Assembly: GCA_964603985.1 (NCBI GenBank)
Contig: CAZRXG010000034.1
Span: forward strand, 1-47,529
Length of the DNA: 47,529 bases
DNA from: CAZRXG01 sp964603985
GTDB taxonomy: Bacteria; Chloroflexota; Anaerolineae; Aggregatilineales; UBA3940
Reading direction: 5' to 3'
The number at the start of each line of letters is the position of its first letter. Within the stretch, counting starts at the first letter, position 1. Below are positions 1 through 8,526 of the stretch, in pieces. The translations under genes were made by a program, and so were the position numbers. The notes under the pieces are model-generated. The model was not told the DNA's origin and did not search any database. It worked only from the letters and a program-made list of their open reading frames with translations.

Positions 1-1277
1 CGCCCGCGCACAAACTCGGCTGTGATCTCACCGTCCGCCCGGCTGTAGTAGAGATTGTGCTGCTCGCGCACCAGATTGACCCCCGGCCCCAGATAGATGC
101 CGGTAGAGCCACCCTCCAAGGGATCGGCGTTGAAGGCGAAGATGTTGTTTACCAGCGTGAGGTTCACCGGCGGCGATTCCATCTCCTCCGGGTAGCCGAC
201 CACAAGGGACCAGTTGCGCTCACTGGTCGGGTTCCACATGTTGTAGGCGACGGTGTTGTTGAACACCTCCAGCGTGCTGGGGAACGTGCCGGCCCACACA
301 CCGCTGTTCCCCTGACCCCACACGACATTGTTCTCTATCCGCCCCCCGGCCCACAGTTTGATGCCGTTCAGGTGATTGCGCACTACCCGGTTGCGCCGCA
401 CGATGACCCCGGTCGCGTTGCCCTCTCGGTCGCGGGAGTTGAGATCGATGCCATCGCCGCCGTTATCATGAACGTAGCAGTCTTCCACCAAGACGGGGTA
501 GCCTCGGGCGAACTCCAGGCCATCGGAGCCATAGAAGTCCTCGCCCTCCAGCCCGGTGTTGTAGATCTCCACGCGGCGGATGACCATGTGATTGCAGGGG
601 CCAGGCGTGCAGTCCACCGCCGAGTACTGGCTACCGTGGATGATACTGTCCTCCAGGGTGATGTGTTCGACCGGGCCCTCCGCTGGCGGCGATTCGGCGC
701 TCTCCCCGTAGGTGAAGCGGATGGCCGCCTCGCCACCCTCGACCTCCAGGTGATCCAACTGAACATGGCGATTCTCGCCGGAAAGCTCCATCCCCCAGAT
801 GGCAAAGCTGCGCAGGGTGAAACCACTGATGCGCACATAGGAAGTGTGTTGAGCGAGGATCAGCAATTCTCCTACACTGCCTCCACCATCCAGGATGGGT
901 GACTCGCCAGGGTAGGCGATAAAGGTGATGAGGGCCTCGGCTGTACCAGACCGGGTCAGGCGAGTCTCCTCCGCAGGGTAGGCGCCACCCCGGAAACAGA
1001 CGGTATCGCCAGGCTGTGCCATGTCCGCGCCATGCTGGAAAGTGGCCCAGGGCTGGGCTTCACTACCGGCAGCGTCATCGCTGCCATCGGGAGCCACGTA
1101 GTAGGTACAGGCGACGGGCCCAGTGGCTCCAGTCAGAGCAGGCATTTGGGTTGGCTGCGCGGCTCGTGTGGCAGCAATACTGGCTTGCACCGGTGCCTCA
1201 ACGTAAGGTGCTGGGGTTCCACCACAAGCGACTAACAATAAGCTTGTCAGCGTCAGAAGAAAGAAAAGGTGTTTCAT
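1..1277 (-). CDS. Right-handed beta-helix repeat lipoprotein (partial, C-terminus off the window)
   Basis: The gene reads leftward from ATG at 1277 and is still open at base 1, giving about 425 residues. The N-terminus is a lipoprotein signal: charged MKH, a Leu-rich core, then a lipobox ending VACGG (Cys at about residue 18), followed by a Thr/Pro/Ala-rich linker. Next comes a DUF1565-like entry (YYVAPDGSDDAAGS, then PWATFQHGADMAQPGDTV) and successive short beta-helix rungs such as HITLEDSIIHGS, VLVEDCYVHDNGGDGI and GRIENNVVWGQGNSGV. Known proteins of this fold are often polysaccharide lyases, or surface carbohydrate-binding proteins. The substrate cannot be told from sequence. It is divergent from the kinase gene and shares a mirrored promoter and leader with it (1301-1734). 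The fold is clear; an enzymatic role is inference. Confidence 0.85.
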   Translation of the reverse strand, partial: MKHLFFLLTLTSLLLVACGGTPAPYVEAPVQASIAATRAAQPTQMPALTGATGPVACTYYVAPDGSDDAAGSEAQPWATFQHGADMAQPGDTVCFRGGAYPAEETRLTRSGTAEALITFIAYPGESPILDGGGSVGELLILAQHTSYVRISGFTLRSFAIWGMELSGENRHVQLDHLEVEGGEAAIRFTYGESAESPPAEGPVEHITLEDSIIHGSQYSAVDCTPGPCNHMVIRRVEIYNTGLEGEDFYGSDGLEFARGYPVLVEDCYVHDNGGDGIDLNSRDREGNATGVIVRRNRVVRNHLNGIKLWAGGRIENNVVWGQGNSGVWAGTFPSTLEVFNNTVAYNMWNPTSERNWSLVVGYPEEMESPPVNLTLVNNIFAFNADPLEGGSTGIYLGPGVNLVREQHNLYYSRADGEITAEFVRG

Positions 1278-1402
1278 TTTTCAGCCCTCTTGTACATTCG
1301 GGTGGTGAGACGAGATCATCACCAACCGGGTAGATGGGAGACCGGTGTGAGCGGTGAGCTTACCGCAGGAAAAAAACAAACAACACACGACCTCCCATAG
1401 AC

Positions 1403-1432
1403 AGTTTAGCATGTGTCAACCCGGAATGTGAA
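1403..1432 (-). promoter_or_regulatory. Predicted promoter of the beta-helix lipoprotein gene
   Basis: On the minus strand a -35 TTCACA (1432-1427), an 18-base spacer and a -10 TAAACT (1408-1403) would start transcription near 1396, leaving a leader of about 120 bases that includes the 1301-1354 arm. The same hexamers occur in mirror image at 1637-1666, which supports a functional signal. Confidence 0.55.
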
Positions 1433-1636
1433 CTGTATGGCAGCGGGGGAGTGTCTAATCGCGTGGCGATAAACTCCACACACAGGCGTGTTCCGTTCCA
1501 ATATCACCACTCTTTCAGGCACTCCCGTCGAGGATAATCTCACCTTACGGCCCAGACGGTGACAAGCTGCCAAAATAAGATCTTGGCCGCATACCTTATG
1601 CACCTTCAGGTCGGACTGGCCTTGTTGCCCATACAT

Positions 1637-1666
1637 TTCACATTCCGGGTCGACCCGTGCTAAACT
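1637..1666 (+). promoter_or_regulatory. Predicted promoter of the kinase operon
   Basis: A -35 TTCACA (1637-1642), an 18-base spacer and a -10 TAAACT (1661-1666) predict a start near 1673 and a leader of about 118 bases containing the 1681-1734 arm. It duplicates the promoter on the opposite strand at 1403-1432. Confidence 0.55.
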
Positions 1667-1790
1667 TGTCAGGGGGGCATCCGCTCACACCGGATTCCCA
1701 TCTACCCGGTTGGTGATGATCTCGTCTCACCACCATCTCAAGCGACCAGTGAGTTTTCATGCTTGCTTTTGTGAGGGAGGTAGCAACGTC

Positions 1791-3581
1791 ATGGCTTCTC
1801 AGTCTATCGGTCGCTATCTGGTCAAGGCCAATTTAGGCAAGGGGGGAATGGCAGTAGTCTATCATGCCACCGATCCCCGCTTCAAGCGTGATGTTGCGAT
1901 TAAGGTCTTACCGCGTGAATTCCTGCACGACTCGACTTTTCGAGCCCGTTTTGAGCTTGAGGCACAGACCATCGCCCACCTTGAGCACTCGGCCATCGTG
2001 CCGGTGTACGACTTCGGCGAACATGACGGACAGCCCTATCTCGTCATGCGCTACATGCCCGGCGGGTCGCTGGCCGACCGGATTGAGTCTGGCCCCCTGC
2101 CGCTGGCCGAAGTCGCCGCCATCCTCGCGCGGATCGGCGTGGCGCTTGACAGCGCGCACGGACAGGAAATCATCCACCGTGACGTCAAGCCCGCCAACAT
2201 CCTCTTTGACCAGTACGGCGATGCCTATCTTTCTGATTTCGGGATTGTCAAGCTGAGCGAGGCAACCGCTCAGCTCACCGGCAGTGGGATCATCGGCACG
2301 CCCGCTTATATGGCCCCTGAGATGGCCAAGCCGGGTGGACTGTCGCCGCGTGTTGACGTATACGCGCTGGGTGTGACGCTCTTTGAGATGGTCACCGGAA
2401 GGCCGCCCTACGAAGTCCTCACCCCGGTGGGCCTGCTGATGGCTCATTTGAGCGAGCCTGTCCCCAATGCACGGAACTTACGCCCCGATCTGCCGGGCGG
2501 AGTGCAGCGTATCATTGAGCGAGCAATGGCTAAAGATCCATCGGAGCGCTACCAACGTGCGGGAAGCCTGGCCGCCGACTTCGAGACCGTTGTGATAGGA
2601 AAGGCGTTCACTGAGCCTATCGTACCTGTTCCATCAGAGGTGCCGTCCGCGGATGTGGTTAGCCCCGCCGTATCCGACAGAACGGTCACCCGTCCCCGGC
2701 CTGCTCCCCGCCCGGTGAAAGCCGGGAAGCGCCGCCCCCGGTCCCGAACCGCAGGAACCATGATCCTCGCCGCTGTTGGCGTGATGGTCTGTGTCAGCAT
2801 CGTGTGGCTTGCAACCGGCGCATGGGGCAGATTTGTTTCTCAAACGGTTGAGACGGACTATCCGGCCCCCGACGCGGCGGCGTTCCAGCTTGCCGAGGCG
2901 GGAGTATCCTCGAATAACGAATGGGCCCCTGTCGTCCAGGAGTTCAACGGTGTGAAGATGGCCCTGGTCCCGGCAGGATGCTTTATGATGGGGAGCGAAA
3001 GCGGTAACGATGACGAGCAGCCTGTCCGTCAGCAGTGTTTTGAGAGCCCATTTTGGATCGACATGTATGAAGTAACGAATGCTCAGTATGGATCGCCCGG
3101 CAGATGGAAGGGGGCTGATCGACCACGTGAGGGGATTAGCTGGCTTGACGCAGAAGCATATTGTGAGACACGCGGTGCCCGCCTGCCAACAGAGGTCGAA
3201 TGGGAGTATGCTGCGCGCGGCCCGGATGGGCTGGTATATCCGTGGGGAGATAGCTTCGTGGCGGGTAATGCTGTGTACAAGAACAATGCGTTTATGCAAA
3301 CGGCCAATGTCGGCAGCCACCCAGGAAGCGCTTCCTGGGTCGGCGCGCAGGATATGAGCGGCAATCTTTGGGAATGGACGTACAGCCTCTACGGGCCGTA
3401 TCCTTATCAGGCGACCGACGGTCGTGAGGCAGGTGCCGACGATGGAGACAACCGCGCGCTAAGGGGTGGCTCGTGGTTCAGCACCGAACACTTCCTGCGT
3501 ACCACCGCCCGCGCGCAGGGCGGCGAGGGCGATGCGAATGATTATTTCGGCTTCCGCTGCGCCCGCTCCTACGATGGATGA
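1791..3581 (+). CDS. Membrane-anchored Ser/Thr protein kinase fused to an FGE-sulfatase (SUMF1-like) domain
   Basis: The start chosen is ATG 1791, which follows GAGGGAGGTAG; upstream in-frame ATGs lie in the mirrored leader. The 596-residue protein begins with a Hanks-type kinase: Gly loop GKGGMA (16-21), VAIK Lys38, HRDVKPAN with Asp131, DFG at 149-151 and GTPAYMAPE, so all catalytic motifs are intact. A basic/Pro-rich linker and one membrane helix (about 320-345) follow. The extracytoplasmic C-terminal part (about 370-594) is FGE/SUMF1-like: VPAGCFMMGS, LPTEVEWEYAARG, DMSGNLWEWT, LRGGSW and FGFRCA. The FGE stretch between TNAQY and GISWLDAEAYC is shorter than usual. In this family the domain is more often a ligand or scaffold module than an oxidase. 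It leads an operon with the 95-residue protein and the WD40 protein. Confidence 0.93.
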   Translation: MASQSIGRYLVKANLGKGGMAVVYHATDPRFKRDVAIKVLPREFLHDSTFRARFELEAQTIAHLEHSAIVPVYDFGEHDGQPYLVMRYMPGGSLADRIESGPLPLAEVAAILARIGVALDSAHGQEIIHRDVKPANILFDQYGDAYLSDFGIVKLSEATAQLTGSGIIGTPAYMAPEMAKPGGLSPRVDVYALGVTLFEMVTGRPPYEVLTPVGLLMAHLSEPVPNARNLRPDLPGGVQRIIERAMAKDPSERYQRAGSLAADFETVVIGKAFTEPIVPVPSEVPSADVVSPAVSDRTVTRPRPAPRPVKAGKRRPRSRTAGTMILAAVGVMVCVSIVWLATGAWGRFVSQTVETDYPAPDAAAFQLAEAGVSSNNEWAPVVQEFNGVKMALVPAGCFMMGSESGNDDEQPVRQQCFESPFWIDMYEVTNAQYGSPGRWKGADRPREGISWLDAEAYCETRGARLPTEVEWEYAARGPDGLVYPWGDSFVAGNAVYKNNAFMQTANVGSHPGSASWVGAQDMSGNLWEWTYSLYGPYPYQATDGREAGADDGDNRALRGGSWFSTEHFLRTTARAQGGEGDANDYFGFRCARSYDG

Positions 3582-3692
3582 TCTTGACGACGAGAAGGGA
3601 GGCTGTCCCTGGCTGGATTCTGGGATGGAGATTAGCCACCGGGCCTCTGCGAGGGTGAGGTAAAGACTGGGGGATGGCAGGGAGATTTCACC

Positions 3693-3980
3693 ATGGGTGA
3701 GGATGTTACGCACTATACGTTGATCTGGCTGAGATCCGGGGATAGTACTCTTCTCATATCGAAGAGGAGGTACGTGTCGTGGGAAGCTGTATTTGCTGAG
3801 TACGGCAGGGACTACATGACCTCCATGGAAAAGTCGTTAGATGAGATCCTTGAATACGTCAGGGGCGATTATGAGCTTGACGAGGACGAGGTGCAGAGGA
3901 TCCGCGAGAGATTGCAGGCTTTTGAGCAGTCGGACGAACTCGTTATGGAGGCTCCCTGGATGACCATGTCCGACGGTTAG
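3693..3980 (+). CDS. Hypothetical acidic 95-residue protein
   Basis: ATG 3693 follows AGGGAG at a normal distance. The product is small and acidic, with no signal peptide or membrane segment. The N-terminal half (THYTLIWLRSGDSTLLISKRRYVSWEAVF) suggests beta strands, and the rest is predicted helical, with a charged DEDEVQRIRERLQAFEQ stretch. I do not recognise a family. It lies 111 bases after the kinase stop and 16 bases before the WD40 start, in the same direction, so co-transcription is likely. A cytoplasmic partner of the kinase module is possible, but that is inference from position only. Confidence 0.6.
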   Translation: MGEDVTHYTLIWLRSGDSTLLISKRRYVSWEAVFAEYGRDYMTSMEKSLDEILEYVRGDYELDEDEVQRIRERLQAFEQSDELVMEAPWMTMSDG

Positions 3981-3996
3981 GGTAAAGAGGGACCCT

Positions 3997-5073
3997 GTGG
4001 CAAAGAAGAAACAAAGCCGCTCGTCGATCTGGACGCTGCTCGGCGGCATCGGGGCCGGGATGCTGATGGCAGGCGTGTTGTGGTACGTTGGCGCGTTGGG
4101 CCGCGACCCGGCGGAGCACCCCCCGGTGGCTCAGCCGCACGAGGGGCCGCCCACCGCCACGCCGGTCGTTGTGCCCGACGGTGCCCGGCGCGTGCTGGCG
4201 GGCCATGCGGACGGCGTGCCGGGCGTGGCCTGGTCGCCCGACGGGGCGCTGATCGCCACCGCCTCCTGGGATGAGACGGCCCGCATCTGGGACGCCTCGA
4301 CCGGCGAGGTTGTGCACACGCTGGTCGGGCACAGGTCGCGCGTCTTCAGCGTGGCCTGGTCGCCCGATGGGAAGACGCTCGCCACCGGCTCCGCCGACAG
4401 CACCGTGATCGTGTGGGACGCCTCGACCGGCGAACCGCTCCGCACCCTCGAAGGCCACACCAGCGGCGTGCCGGGTGTGGCCTGGTCGCCCGACGGGGCG
4501 TGGCTCTACTCCGCCTCCAACGATGGCACGTTGGCCGTGTGGGATGCTGCCAGCGGGGTGATGCATCGCCGCCTGGAGGGCCACACCGACCGCGTTCGCG
4601 CCGTGACCGTCAGCCCCGATGGTGCGCTGCTGGCGTCCGCCTCGTCCGACACGACCGTTATTATCTGGGATGCCGCGTCCGGCGAGCGCCTGCGCACGCT
4701 TGAAGCGCACACGCTCTCCGTCAACGGCGTGGCCTTCAGCCCCGACGGTGCGACGCTCGCCTCGGCTTCGCAGGACGGTCTGCTGATCCTGTGGAACCCC
4801 GGCAGCGGGGAGATCGTCGCCAAGCTGCCGGGCATCACCGAGACGACCGGCGGCCTGTTGTTCGGTGTGGCCTGGTCGCGGGACGGGCGGACGGTCGTCG
4901 CTGCCGCCTTCAATGGGTCGGTCATGCGCTGGGATGCCGCCACCGGTGAGCGCCTGCCCGATCTCTCCGGCCACCTGGCCGAGACCTACGGTGTGGCCTT
5001 CAGCCCCGACGGCCGGACGCTGGCCTCGGCATCGGGTGACGGCTCGGTGATCCTGTGGGAGGTTGCCCCGTGA
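3997..5073 (+). CDS. Membrane-anchored seven-bladed WD40 repeat protein
   Basis: The gene starts with GTG 3997, 16 bases after the preceding stop, and encodes 358 residues. A basic N-terminus (MAKKKQSR) precedes one membrane helix at about residues 12-31, then a short Pro-rich linker. Seven WD40 blades of about 41 residues fill the rest. They carry the hallmark GH near the start and WD near the end, for example GHADGVPGVAWSPDG then ARIWDASTGE, and the last ends VILWEVAP. Seven blades make a closed propeller, usually a protein-protein interaction platform. The anchor suggests it works at or outside the membrane. Kinase and WD40 genes are often neighbours or fused in Chloroflexota and Cyanobacteria. 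Blade-to-blade identity is high at DNA level, which hints at recent duplication of blades. Confidence 0.92.
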   Translation: MAKKKQSRSSIWTLLGGIGAGMLMAGVLWYVGALGRDPAEHPPVAQPHEGPPTATPVVVPDGARRVLAGHADGVPGVAWSPDGALIATASWDETARIWDASTGEVVHTLVGHRSRVFSVAWSPDGKTLATGSADSTVIVWDASTGEPLRTLEGHTSGVPGVAWSPDGAWLYSASNDGTLAVWDAASGVMHRRLEGHTDRVRAVTVSPDGALLASASSDTTVIIWDAASGERLRTLEAHTLSVNGVAFSPDGATLASASQDGLLILWNPGSGEIVAKLPGITETTGGLLFGVAWSRDGRTVVAAAFNGSVMRWDAATGERLPDLSGHLAETYGVAFSPDGRTLASASGDGSVILWEVAP

Positions 5074-5300
5074 GTTTGCCCAAAGTCCTCACTATCGGCG
5101 GCGACCGCGAGACGGTCGAAACACGCACGCCCGAAATGCCCTCGGGTACGTGTAGCGCGCGGCCTCTCTTGCAATTATACTTCTTGGGAGCATGCTGCCG
5201 TGCGATCCAGGAGCGGCTGCTTGACGTGGCCGATATGCAGGGACTACCGGCCGAGGGGCCGGAGTAGCTCCACGAGGATTTGATGTAGGAGATGCCATCT
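5074..5300. other. Intergenic region between the WD40 gene and the acyl-CoA synthetase gene
   Basis: A short frame opens with a GTG that overlaps the WD40 stop codon and could encode about 65 residues to 5267. It has no recognisable domain and turns Cys/Leu-rich without hydrophobic order, so I do not call it a gene. TTATAC within 5170-5185 is a possible -10 element for the gene at 5301. No terminator is evident. Confidence 0.4.
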
Positions 5301-7463
5301 ATGACCACCTCCGATCTGAGCGTTTTTTTCCGCCCGAACGGCGTGGCCGTCATCGGTGCATCGCGTGACCCGCACAAACTGGGGCACGGCGTCGTCCACA
5401 ACCTGGTCGAGCACCGCTACACCGGCCCGATCTATCCCATCAACTCCTACGCCGACGAGATCCTCGGCCTGAAGGCCTATCCCACCGTTGCCGACGTGCC
5501 CGACCCCGTCGATCTGGCCGTGATCGTCATCCCGGCCCCCCACGTCGAGGCCGCGCTGGAGGAATGCGGCCAACGCGGCCTCAGGGCGGCGATCATCATC
5601 AGCGGCGGCTTCCGCGAGGTCGGGCCGGAGGGCGCCGCCCTTGAGGAAGGCGTCAAGCGCGTGGCGGCTAAATACGACATCCTCCTGCTCGGCCCCAACT
5701 GCATCGGCACGATTGACACCTACACCCCGCTCAACACCACCTTCGTGTCCGGCATCCCCCGCCAGGGCGAGATCGCCCTTGTGTCCCAGTCGGGTGCGGT
5801 GGCCGCCGCCCTGATTGACTGGGCACGCGGTGCGGGCGTCGGCTTCAGCCGCATCGTCAGCCTGGGCAACCAGGCCGGTGTCAGCGAGGCCGACCTGCTG
5901 ATCGCCGCCAGCGGCAGCGAACAGACGCGCGTCATCACCACCTACATCGAGGGTGTCTCGGACGGGCAGGCTTTCATCGAGGCGGCCTCGCAGGTGGCGC
6001 GCGATCTGCCGGTCGTCGCGCTCAAGGTGGGGCGCGGGACGGGCGGCGCGCGGGCCGTTGCCAGCCACACCGGCGCGCTGGCTGGCGACGAAGCCGCCTA
6101 CGAAGCCGCCTTCCGGCGGGCGGGCGTCCTGCGCGCGCACACCCTCGAAGAGATGCTCGACTGGTCACGCGCGCTGGCCTGGCAGCCCCTGCCCAACGGC
6201 AACCGCGTCGCCATCCTGACCAACGCCGGTGGGCCGGGTGTGCTTGCCCTCGACATGCTGGAAGAGGCCGGGCTGGCGCTTGCCCCGCTCACCGACCAGA
6301 CCAAAGCCTACCTGCGCCAGCGTGTCTTCGCCGCCGCCAGCGTCCAGAACCCGGTCGACATCCTGGCCGGGTCCGGCCCGGCGACCTTCGCCCTGTGCCT
6401 CGACGCGCTGCTGGCCGACGAGACCGTCGACGCCGTGATCGTCATCCAGGCTCCCCAGGACTGGTTCTCTCCCCTCAGCCTGGCCGAAGTCATCGGCGAG
6501 GTGGCGACCAGCGCGCTCGGACGCCACAAGCCGATCCTGACCGCCATCATGGGCCTGGCCTCCACCAGCGAGGCAACGCAGGCCCTGCACCGCCGCCGCG
6601 TGCCCAATTTCGCCTTCCCGGAGCGGATCGGCAGCACGCTGGGGGCGATGTGGCAGCGCAAGCAGTGGCTTGACGCGCTCGCCGACCGGCCCGCGCCGAC
6701 CGAGATCGAAGGGAGTGACGTGGAGACCGCCCGCATGGTCATCGAGGCCGGGCTGGATGTCTGCCGCCAGCGGGCCGAGTCGGGCCTGCCTGGGTCCGAC
6801 TGGCTTCCGCCCGACCAGCTCGAGGCGCTGTTGAGCGCCTACCGTATCCGCGCGCCCCACAGCGGCCTGGCTCCCAACCTTGAGCAGGCCCTCCCGCTCG
6901 CCGAGACGGTCGGCTACCCGGTCGCCCTCAAGCTGGCCTCTTCAGGTGTGACGCACAAGACCGATGTCGGCGGCGTCGTGCTCGATGTCGAATCGCCGGA
7001 GGAGCTGCGCGACGCTTTCGAGGGGATGATGGCCCGCCTCAAGGATCAGGCCCCCGACCTGACCGTCATCGACGGCGTCTACGTGCAGCAGATGGTCCCC
7101 AGCGGAGCCGAGCTGATCGTCGGCGTGGTGCGCGATCCGCAGTTTGGCCCGCTCGTCATGGTCGGCAAGGGCGGCACCCAGGTCGAACTGACCCGCCAGG
7201 TGACCTTTGAGCTGGCCCCGCTCTCGCGCCGACAGGCTGGCAAGATGCTCGACCGCACGTCGGCCAGTACGCTGCTGGCGGGCTACCGGGGTGCGCCACC
7301 CGCCGACCGCGAAGCAGTGGTCGAGACCATCATGCGGCTGGCCCAGATCGCACTCGACTGGCCTGAGGTCGCCGAGATCGAGATCAACCCCCTGATCGTC
7401 ATGCAGGAGGGCGAGGGCGTCTACGCCGTCGACGCGCGCGTGCGGCTGGCGGTGGGCGATTAG
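5301..7463 (+). CDS. Fused acetyl/acyl-CoA synthetase (ADP/NDP-forming), alpha-beta type
   Basis: The enzyme interconverts an acyl-CoA, ADP and Pi with an acid, CoA and ATP, giving substrate-level ATP in the cytoplasm. ATG 5301 is preferred because AGGAG lies about 9 bases upstream; ATG 5292 sits directly on that AGGAG. The 720-residue protein starts with a CoA-binding Rossmann domain (FRPNGVAVIGASRDPHKLG), then succinyl-CoA-ligase-like domains with the phosphohistidine in SHTGALAGDEAAY (His256 here; the archaeal alpha-subunit catalytic His is His257). The C-terminal 230 residues are an ATP-grasp domain with VTHKTDVGGVVLDV and the closing VAEIEINPL motif. There is no GNAT domain, so it is not a Pat-type acetyltransferase. 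Acyl preference cannot be read from sequence. Confidence 0.93.
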   Translation: MTTSDLSVFFRPNGVAVIGASRDPHKLGHGVVHNLVEHRYTGPIYPINSYADEILGLKAYPTVADVPDPVDLAVIVIPAPHVEAALEECGQRGLRAAIIISGGFREVGPEGAALEEGVKRVAAKYDILLLGPNCIGTIDTYTPLNTTFVSGIPRQGEIALVSQSGAVAAALIDWARGAGVGFSRIVSLGNQAGVSEADLLIAASGSEQTRVITTYIEGVSDGQAFIEAASQVARDLPVVALKVGRGTGGARAVASHTGALAGDEAAYEAAFRRAGVLRAHTLEEMLDWSRALAWQPLPNGNRVAILTNAGGPGVLALDMLEEAGLALAPLTDQTKAYLRQRVFAAASVQNPVDILAGSGPATFALCLDALLADETVDAVIVIQAPQDWFSPLSLAEVIGEVATSALGRHKPILTAIMGLASTSEATQALHRRRVPNFAFPERIGSTLGAMWQRKQWLDALADRPAPTEIEGSDVETARMVIEAGLDVCRQRAESGLPGSDWLPPDQLEALLSAYRIRAPHSGLAPNLEQALPLAETVGYPVALKLASSGVTHKTDVGGVVLDVESPEELRDAFEGMMARLKDQAPDLTVIDGVYVQQMVPSGAELIVGVVRDPQFGPLVMVGKGGTQVELTRQVTFELAPLSRRQAGKMLDRTSASTLLAGYRGAPPADREAVVETIMRLAQIALDWPEVAEIEINPLIVMQEGEGVYAVDARVRLAVGD

Positions 7464-7520
7464 ATCCCGTTGACGTAGGCGAGAGCCCCATCACACAGGC
7501 CGAGAGGTACAAAATACCCC

Positions 7521-8519
7521 ATGAAGTACAAAAGCGTCGTCGCGACCGGGCGAGGGCCCTCGGATGTGCTTGAGATCGTCGAAAACGATCTGCGCGACCC
7601 GGCAGCCGGGGAGGCGCGGATCAGAGTCCTCGCCGCAAGCGTGACCCAGGACGACATCGCCGCCCGGGTTGGCAACCGGCCTTTTCTGCCCCGGCTGCCC
7701 TTCGTGCCGGGCTATTCGATCATCGGCCTCGTCGATGCGGTTGGCGAGGGCGTCACCGGGGTCGCCGTTGGTGACCGGGTGGCCGCCCTGACCGTTACGG
7801 GGGGCTACACCGAGGTCATCTATCTCGACGCAGGACAGCTTGTTCAGGTGCCCGCAGACCTTGACCCGGCGCAGGTCATACCGCTGATCCTGAACTATGT
7901 GGTGGCCTATCAGGCGCTTCACCGGGTGGCACGGGTCAAGACCGGTGACAGGGCGCTCATCATCGGCGCGAGCGGCGGCGTCGGAACCGCCTTCCTCCAA
8001 CTGGGCAAACTGGCCGGTCTCACCATGTATGGGCTGGCGTCTCCCGGCAAGCACGCCGCCCTCACCGAGCTGGGTGCCATACCGATTGACTATCATACGC
8101 AAGATTTTGTTGCGGTGATCCGCCAGGCGGAACCCGGCGGCCTCGATTATGTGTTCAACGGCATGGGGGAAGAGTACTTTGAGCGCGGCCTGGCCGTGCT
8201 GCGGCGGGGTGGCGCCCTGGTGCACTACGGCGGCCCGGAGAGTTTTTCACGCTTTCTGCTGCTTGTGGTCAAGCTTCTGCTGTACAACGTGCTGCCCAAC
8301 GGCAAGGCCATAAAAGGCTACGGCACGCATCGGGTGGACAGCCCGCTGCTCAAGGAGGACTGGGCTGCCCTCTTCGGGCTCCTCGCAGAGGGCCGGATCA
8401 AGCCCATCATCGCCGCGAAGTTCCCCATCCTCGAAGCGGCCAAAGCCAACGACCTGCTCGAGAGCGGCACGGTGATCGGCAATATCGTCCTGCTGTCACC
8501 GGAGCTTATGTCCCCATGA
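7521..8519 (+). CDS. Zinc-independent MDR-family NAD(P)H:quinone oxidoreductase-like enzyme
   Basis: The 332-residue protein is a medium-chain dehydrogenase/reductase. A GroES-like N-terminal half (AGEARIRVLAASVTQDDIAARVG, then FVPGYSIIGLVDAVGEGVTGVAVGDRVAAL) is followed by the Rossmann fold with IIGASGGVGTAFLQLGKLAGL. The structural and catalytic zinc cysteines of alcohol dehydrogenases are absent, which places it with quinone oxidoreductase or enoyl-reductase-like members using NAD(P)H. It follows the acyl-CoA synthetase by 57 bases in the same direction and could be co-transcribed. The substrate is unknown. Confidence 0.88.
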   Translation: MKYKSVVATGRGPSDVLEIVENDLRDPAAGEARIRVLAASVTQDDIAARVGNRPFLPRLPFVPGYSIIGLVDAVGEGVTGVAVGDRVAALTVTGGYTEVIYLDAGQLVQVPADLDPAQVIPLILNYVVAYQALHRVARVKTGDRALIIGASGGVGTAFLQLGKLAGLTMYGLASPGKHAALTELGAIPIDYHTQDFVAVIRQAEPGGLDYVFNGMGEEYFERGLAVLRRGGALVHYGGPESFSRFLLLVVKLLLYNVLPNGKAIKGYGTHRVDSPLLKEDWAALFGLLAEGRIKPIIAAKFPILEAAKANDLLESGTVIGNIVLLSPELMSP

Positions 8520-8526
8520 CGGGCTG

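Larger units (their letters stand above)
1301..1734. repeat. Mirrored divergent regulatory region with 54-bp inverted arms
   Basis: Bases 1301-1354 and the reverse complement of 1681-1734 match at 52 of 54 positions; the only differences are two adjacent bases (GA versus AT). Inside the arms a second, weaker mirrored block is present: 1403-1442 against 1626-1666 (about 36 of 40, one indel). That block carries the same TTCACA-18-TAAACT promoter facing outward on each side. The central 1443-1625 shows no mirror symmetry and no convincing gene. The arms lie in the predicted 5' leaders of the divergent lipoprotein and kinase genes. No target-site duplication is visible at the outer ends. Alternatives are a MITE with long terminal repeats, an invertible switch, or an assembly artefact. 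Confidence 0.85.

Noticed and set aside
57..902. Long plus-strand open frame opposite the beta-helix gene
   Set aside because: It is antisense to a clear lipoprotein/beta-helix gene and its translation is low-complexity His/Val/Asp-rich.
1406..1636. Small open frame on the minus strand inside the mirrored region
   Set aside because: It spans the mirrored promoters, has no ribosome-binding site or recognisable domain, and would be an accident of the inverted structure.
1301..1734. Simple phase-variable inverton as the sole explanation for the inverted arms
   Set aside because: Both sides already carry the same outward promoter, so inversion would hardly change expression, and no recombinase gene is adjacent. 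It stays only an alternative.
5055..5267. Short frame overlapping the WD40 stop
   Set aside because: It has no domain or hydrophobic order, and its plausible GTG start only overlaps the WD40 stop by chance.
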